Part shown: in pieces, positions 13,046 to 15,572 of the stretch | How positions within the stretch are numbered: position 1 is the first letter of the stretch | Layout: every line of letters begins with the position of its first letter | Assembly (NCBI GenBank): GCA_015523085.1 | Contig: WALA01000053.1 | Coordinates: 1 to 15,572 of the forward strand | Reading direction: 5' to 3' | DNA length: 15,572 bases | From: Candidatus Aenigmatarchaeota archaeon | GTDB taxonomy: Archaea > Aenigmatarchaeota > Aenigmatarchaeia > GW2011-AR5 > WALA01 | The notes under the pieces: model-generated | Seen by the model: the letters and a program-made list of their open reading frames with translations, nothing else | Told to the model about the DNA's origin: nothing | The model's database searches: none | Program-made: the position numbers and the translations under genes

Positions 13046-14365
13046 CTAGGCGCGAACTTTTTCAGCGCTCATTTCTTTGACGAGCTCCGTCAGGAACTTC
13101 CAGAACCTTTCGACGCTTCTCATGTCGACCATTTCATTCGGAGAGTGGGCGTTCTTTATTGTCGGGCCAATTGAAATGACGTCAAGATTAGGGAACTTGC
13201 TCTTTATGACCCCGACCTCCAGGCCAGCGTGAATTGCCGTGATTTTCGGCGCCTTGCCGAACAATCTTTTGTACACGGACGCGGCGATTTTTATCGCCTC
13301 GGAATTCTTGTCCGTCTCCCACCCAGGATATTCGTTGCGCTGAATAACTTTCGCTCCTACAAGGCGGCCGTGAGCCTTCAGCTGGCGTTCAAGCGCGCGC
13401 AGTGCGGACATTGATGAGCTCCGGCTGGACTCGACTATTTCAACGGAGTCCGCCGTTCTCACACTCGCAAGATTGGTCGACGTCTCGACGAGGCCCTTTA
13501 TCTTCGTGCTCAGCTCGAGGACGCCGTGAGGCAGGCTGAGTATGAAGTCGATTATGCGCCGCCCGTTGACTATGTAATCGTGCGCTTCCACGGGGCGGAC
13601 GTCTGCTTCGATGTCCTCAATGCGCTCTGCGAAGACGATGGCGCGCGCCTCCCTCGGTATGGCGTTCGGTTTGTTTCCGCCGTCTATGGAGACGAGCTTG
13701 AAATCAATTCCATCGAGGAGCTCTGCGAGCCGTTTTATCGCGTTTCCGCGATGGAGATGTATCTCCGTTCCTGAGTGCCCGCCGCGGAATCCGCGAACGG
13801 TTATCTCGAACGCGCTTCCGCTGTAGCTCTCTCGCTTGATCGGGATATTGAATATCGTGTCCACGCCGCCGGCACATCCAGTGTAGAGGACGCCTTCTTC
13901 CTCCGTGTCGAGATTTATCAGGTACTTTCCCCTTATCGGAAGGTCGAGGTTCAGAGCGCCGCTCATGTCCGTTTCCTCGTTCACCGTGAGAAGCGCTTCA
14001 ACGCAGGGGAGCTCATCAAGCGCCGCAAGGGCCGCAGCCATTCCAACTCCGTTGTCCGCTCCGAGCGTCGTGCCGTTTGCCATGAGCCATTTGCCTTTCC
14101 GAATGAGCTCAATTGGGTCCTTTGAGAAGTCGAAATTCACGTTCTCGTTCTTTTCGCAAACCATGTCCATGTGCGCCTGTAATGTGATGGGATTGTCGCA
14201 GTGCTTTCTTATGAGAACGTTTCCGATGCGGTCTTGCAAGATTTCGAGTCCGCGCGCCTCGGCGAAATTCCTCAGATAGTCGAAAATTTTCGAGTAGTTG
14301 CCCGTGCATCTCGGTATGCGGCGTATCTCGTCGAACCGCCTCCAAACGGCGTTGACCCCATTCAT
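13046..14365 (-). CDS. pepD: PepD-like M20 aminoacyl-histidine (cytosol non-specific) dipeptidase
   Basis: The 439-residue protein has the M20/PepD metal centre: AHMDMV (H65, D67), LGADNGVGMA (D104 bridging), NEETDMSGA (E130 catalytic, E131 metal), LDTEEEG (D153) and NAHSPNE near the C-terminus (H407). The dimerisation or lid domain begins with FRGGHSGTEIHLHRGNAI (193-210). Together these match the PepD subgroup (TIGR01893) rather than ArgE or carboxypeptidase G2. It should hydrolyse dipeptides, including Xaa-His, in the cytoplasm with two zinc-type metals. It is some 40-50 residues shorter than bacterial PepD; the shortening seems to lie in the lid domain since all metal ligands are present. 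It is transcribed divergently from the epimerase gene from a shared TATA region and converges with the L10e gene with 8 bases between. Confidence 0.9.
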   Translation of the reverse strand: MNGVNAVWRRFDEIRRIPRCTGNYSKIFDYLRNFAEARGLEILQDRIGNVLIRKHCDNPITLQAHMDMVCEKNENVNFDFSKDPIELIRKGKWLMANGTTLGADNGVGMAAALAALDELPCVEALLTVNEETDMSGALNLDLPIRGKYLINLDTEEEGVLYTGCAGGVDTIFNIPIKRESYSGSAFEITVRGFRGGHSGTEIHLHRGNAIKRLAELLDGIDFKLVSIDGGNKPNAIPREARAIVFAERIEDIEADVRPVEAHDYIVNGRRIIDFILSLPHGVLELSTKIKGLVETSTNLASVRTADSVEIVESSRSSSMSALRALERQLKAHGRLVGAKVIQRNEYPGWETDKNSEAIKIAASVYKRLFGKAPKITAIHAGLEVGVIKSKFPNLDVISIGPTIKNAHSPNEMVDMRSVERFWKFLTELVKEMSAEKVRA

Positions 14366-14384
14366 GAAATATAAATCCCACGAG

Positions 14385-14397
14385 TAATATTAAAAAG
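14385..14397. promoter_or_regulatory. Shared TATA region of peptidase and epimerase genes
   Basis: TAATATTAAAAAG is centred at about 14391, 26 bases from ATG 14365 (minus) and 27 bases from ATG 14418 (plus). AATATT is self-complementary and can serve both directions. Neither gene has an SD. Confidence 0.55.
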
Positions 14398-14417
14398 TTT
14401 TTCTCCTCAATATCAGT

Positions 14418-15341
14418 ATGAAAATCGCGATAACGGGGGGCGCCGGGTTCATAGGGAGTCATCTCGTGGACGCGCTCATTGGCAACGAACTTTTGGTCAT
14501 CGACAACTTATCATCTTCTACGACAAAGTACATTCAGAATTACATCGACAACGGCGACATCAGGTTTGTGAACGCCGACATAGCGTCGCTAGATAGCTCG
14601 CTGCTCGAAGGCGTTGACATCGTCTACCACTACGCTGCGTGCCCTGATGTGCGGCTCTCTTCAGAGGCAACCGAGAAAATTTATCACGACAATGTCCTTG
14701 GAACGTTCCGCGTTCTCGAAGCCATGCGCAAGAACGATGTAAAGAAAATAGTGTTCGCATCGACGTCAACCGTGTACGGGAATGCGGAGAAGATACCGAC
14801 ACCCGAAGAGTACCCGAGCCGTCCGATAAGCAACTACGCTGCGTCGAAAGTTTTCGGCGAGGCGTTCATACAATCGTACGCTGCAACGTACGGCTTCGAC
14901 TACACTATAGTCCGCTACGCAAACATTTTCGGGCCGCGGAGCAATCACGGCGTGATATGGGACTTCTACCACAAGCTCATGAAGAACCCGAATGAGCTCC
15001 TCATACTTGGCAACGGTCTCCAGAACAAATCATACCTTTACATAGACGACACCGTGGAGGCCACGCTGCTCGCAGCGAAGGCGAGTGGAATATTCAACAT
15101 AGGATCGGAAGAGCAGATAACGGTCAATGAAATCGCGAAGATTGTCGCAGGCGAGCTCGGCCTGAATCCAAAATTCAAGTACACAGCCCCGGTGGCGGAC
15201 AAGCCGGTCGGTGGGTGGAAGGGCGACGTTCCGGCGTTCCTGCTCGACGTGACGAAGATAAAAACGGAGCTCGGCTGGTCTCCGAAAACCCCGATAAGGG
15301 AAGCCATAAAGAAATACATCGATTGGATGAGGAAGGGATAG
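14418..15341 (+). CDS. NAD-dependent nucleotide-sugar epimerase/dehydratase (extended SDR, GalE-like)
   Basis: The 307-residue protein begins MKIAITGGAGFIGSHL, with the Rossmann GxxGxxG loop (7-13). D29 at the end of strand 2 favours NAD. The HYAACPDV segment (71-78), FASTSTVYG (113-121) with the catalytic Ser/Thr, and YAASK (140-144, Tyr-x3-Lys) complete the extended-SDR active site. The RYANIFGPRSNHGVI segment and DVTKIKTELGWSPKTPIREA near the C-terminus are typical of UDP-glucose 4-epimerase-like enzymes. It likely converts a UDP- or dTDP-sugar for glycan synthesis in the cytoplasm; exact substrate specificity cannot be read. The leaderless start at ATG 14418 fits the TATA box 27 bases upstream. 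A further gene starts 4 bases after its stop, suggesting an operon. Confidence 0.92.
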   Translation: MKIAITGGAGFIGSHLVDALIGNELLVIDNLSSSTTKYIQNYIDNGDIRFVNADIASLDSSLLEGVDIVYHYAACPDVRLSSEATEKIYHDNVLGTFRVLEAMRKNDVKKIVFASTSTVYGNAEKIPTPEEYPSRPISNYAASKVFGEAFIQSYAATYGFDYTIVRYANIFGPRSNHGVIWDFYHKLMKNPNELLILGNGLQNKSYLYIDDTVEATLLAAKASGIFNIGSEEQITVNEIAKIVAGELGLNPKFKYTAPVADKPVGGWKGDVPAFLLDVTKIKTELGWSPKTPIREAIKKYIDWMRKG

Positions 15342-15345
15342 AAAA

Positions 15346-15572
15346 ATGAAGAATTGTGGTTTTATTCAATATTTATTTGCACCAGTTAACACCAAATTGA
15401 ATGGCTTGATCAATACTATAAAATACGTTGAGAATTGGTATGATGTTATATTTTATCGTTTGAACCTGAAGAAAAAAATAAAGATAAAAAGTCGAAATGG
15501 AAAAGTATATCAGATAAACAATTTTAACGATTATAAAAATTTTTGGAATGATCCCACAGGAAAGTTATCTTC
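15346..15572 (+). CDS. Partial AT-rich gene after the epimerase (3' end outside window), possibly glycan-modifying
   Basis: From ATG 15346 the frame stays open for 75 codons to the window end, which is notable in such AT-rich DNA. A weak purine-rich SD (GGAAGGG, 15331-15337) lies inside the end of the epimerase gene, and only 4 bases separate the stop from this ATG, so the two are probably co-transcribed. The visible product starts MKNCGFIQYLFAPVNTKL and continues with ENWYDVIFYRLNLKKKIKIK (29-48) and NGKVYQI. A tryptophan-tyrosine segment followed by a basic strand and an R-N-G turn is reminiscent of the region ahead of the SAM domain in some FkbM methyltransferases, but no catalytic motif is within the window. 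Base composition changes sharply at its start compared with the epimerase gene. Confidence 0.55.
   Translation, partial: MKNCGFIQYLFAPVNTKLNGLINTIKYVENWYDVIFYRLNLKKKIKIKSRNGKVYQINNFNDYKNFWNDPTGKLS

Overview
The window looks like chromosomal DNA of an archaeon. Supporting signs are an AglB/STT3-type oligosaccharyltransferase, a type IV pilin-like protein with a class III signal peptide, ribosomal protein L10e, a class II tRNA-Ser without encoded CCA, TATA boxes about 25 bases upstream of many leaderless ATGs, and GGTGA-type Shine-Dalgarno (SD) sites on other genes. Extreme packing, with overlapping neighbours and short shared divergent promoters, would suit a small-genome (for example DPANN-type) lineage, but this cannot be settled from the sequence alone.

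Left part (1-5835) is a surface-glycan block. An oligosaccharyltransferase is carried on two overlapping reading frames (1-614 and 601-1665). It is followed, overlapping, by a SAM methyltransferase (1652-2332), then a GT4 glycosyltransferase (2398-3426), a convergent membrane protein of the lysylphosphatidylglycerol synthase transmembrane family (3405-4298), and a Wzx/MATE-like polysaccharide flippase (4348-5835). Together these could build, flip, transfer and methylate an N-linked glycan.

Middle part (5842-9878): an SbcD/Mre11-related phosphoesterase, a small two-helix membrane protein, a pilin-like protein with a secreted, sequon-bearing companion, an HTH regulator directly upstream of the pilin, a PRC-barrel protein and two HIT-family proteins. 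The pilin and its companion carry N-x-S/T sites and are plausible substrates of the oligosaccharyltransferase.

Right part: a visibly AT-rich stretch (about 9380-12290) with a fused FkbM/class I methyltransferase and an HDIG-domain protein. It is followed by tRNA-Ser(GCU), ribosomal protein L10e, a convergent PepD-like M20 dipeptidase, and an NAD-dependent sugar epimerase. The epimerase is followed after 4 bases by a partial AT-rich gene that runs off the window (15346-15572).

The points that most deserve a second look are the split oligosaccharyltransferase with its unusual YWDPG motif, the double-methyltransferase fusion in AT-rich DNA, three divergent gene pairs that appear to share one TATA region, and convergent genes that overlap at their 3' ends. 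No CRISPR array, insertion sequence or replication origin was seen.
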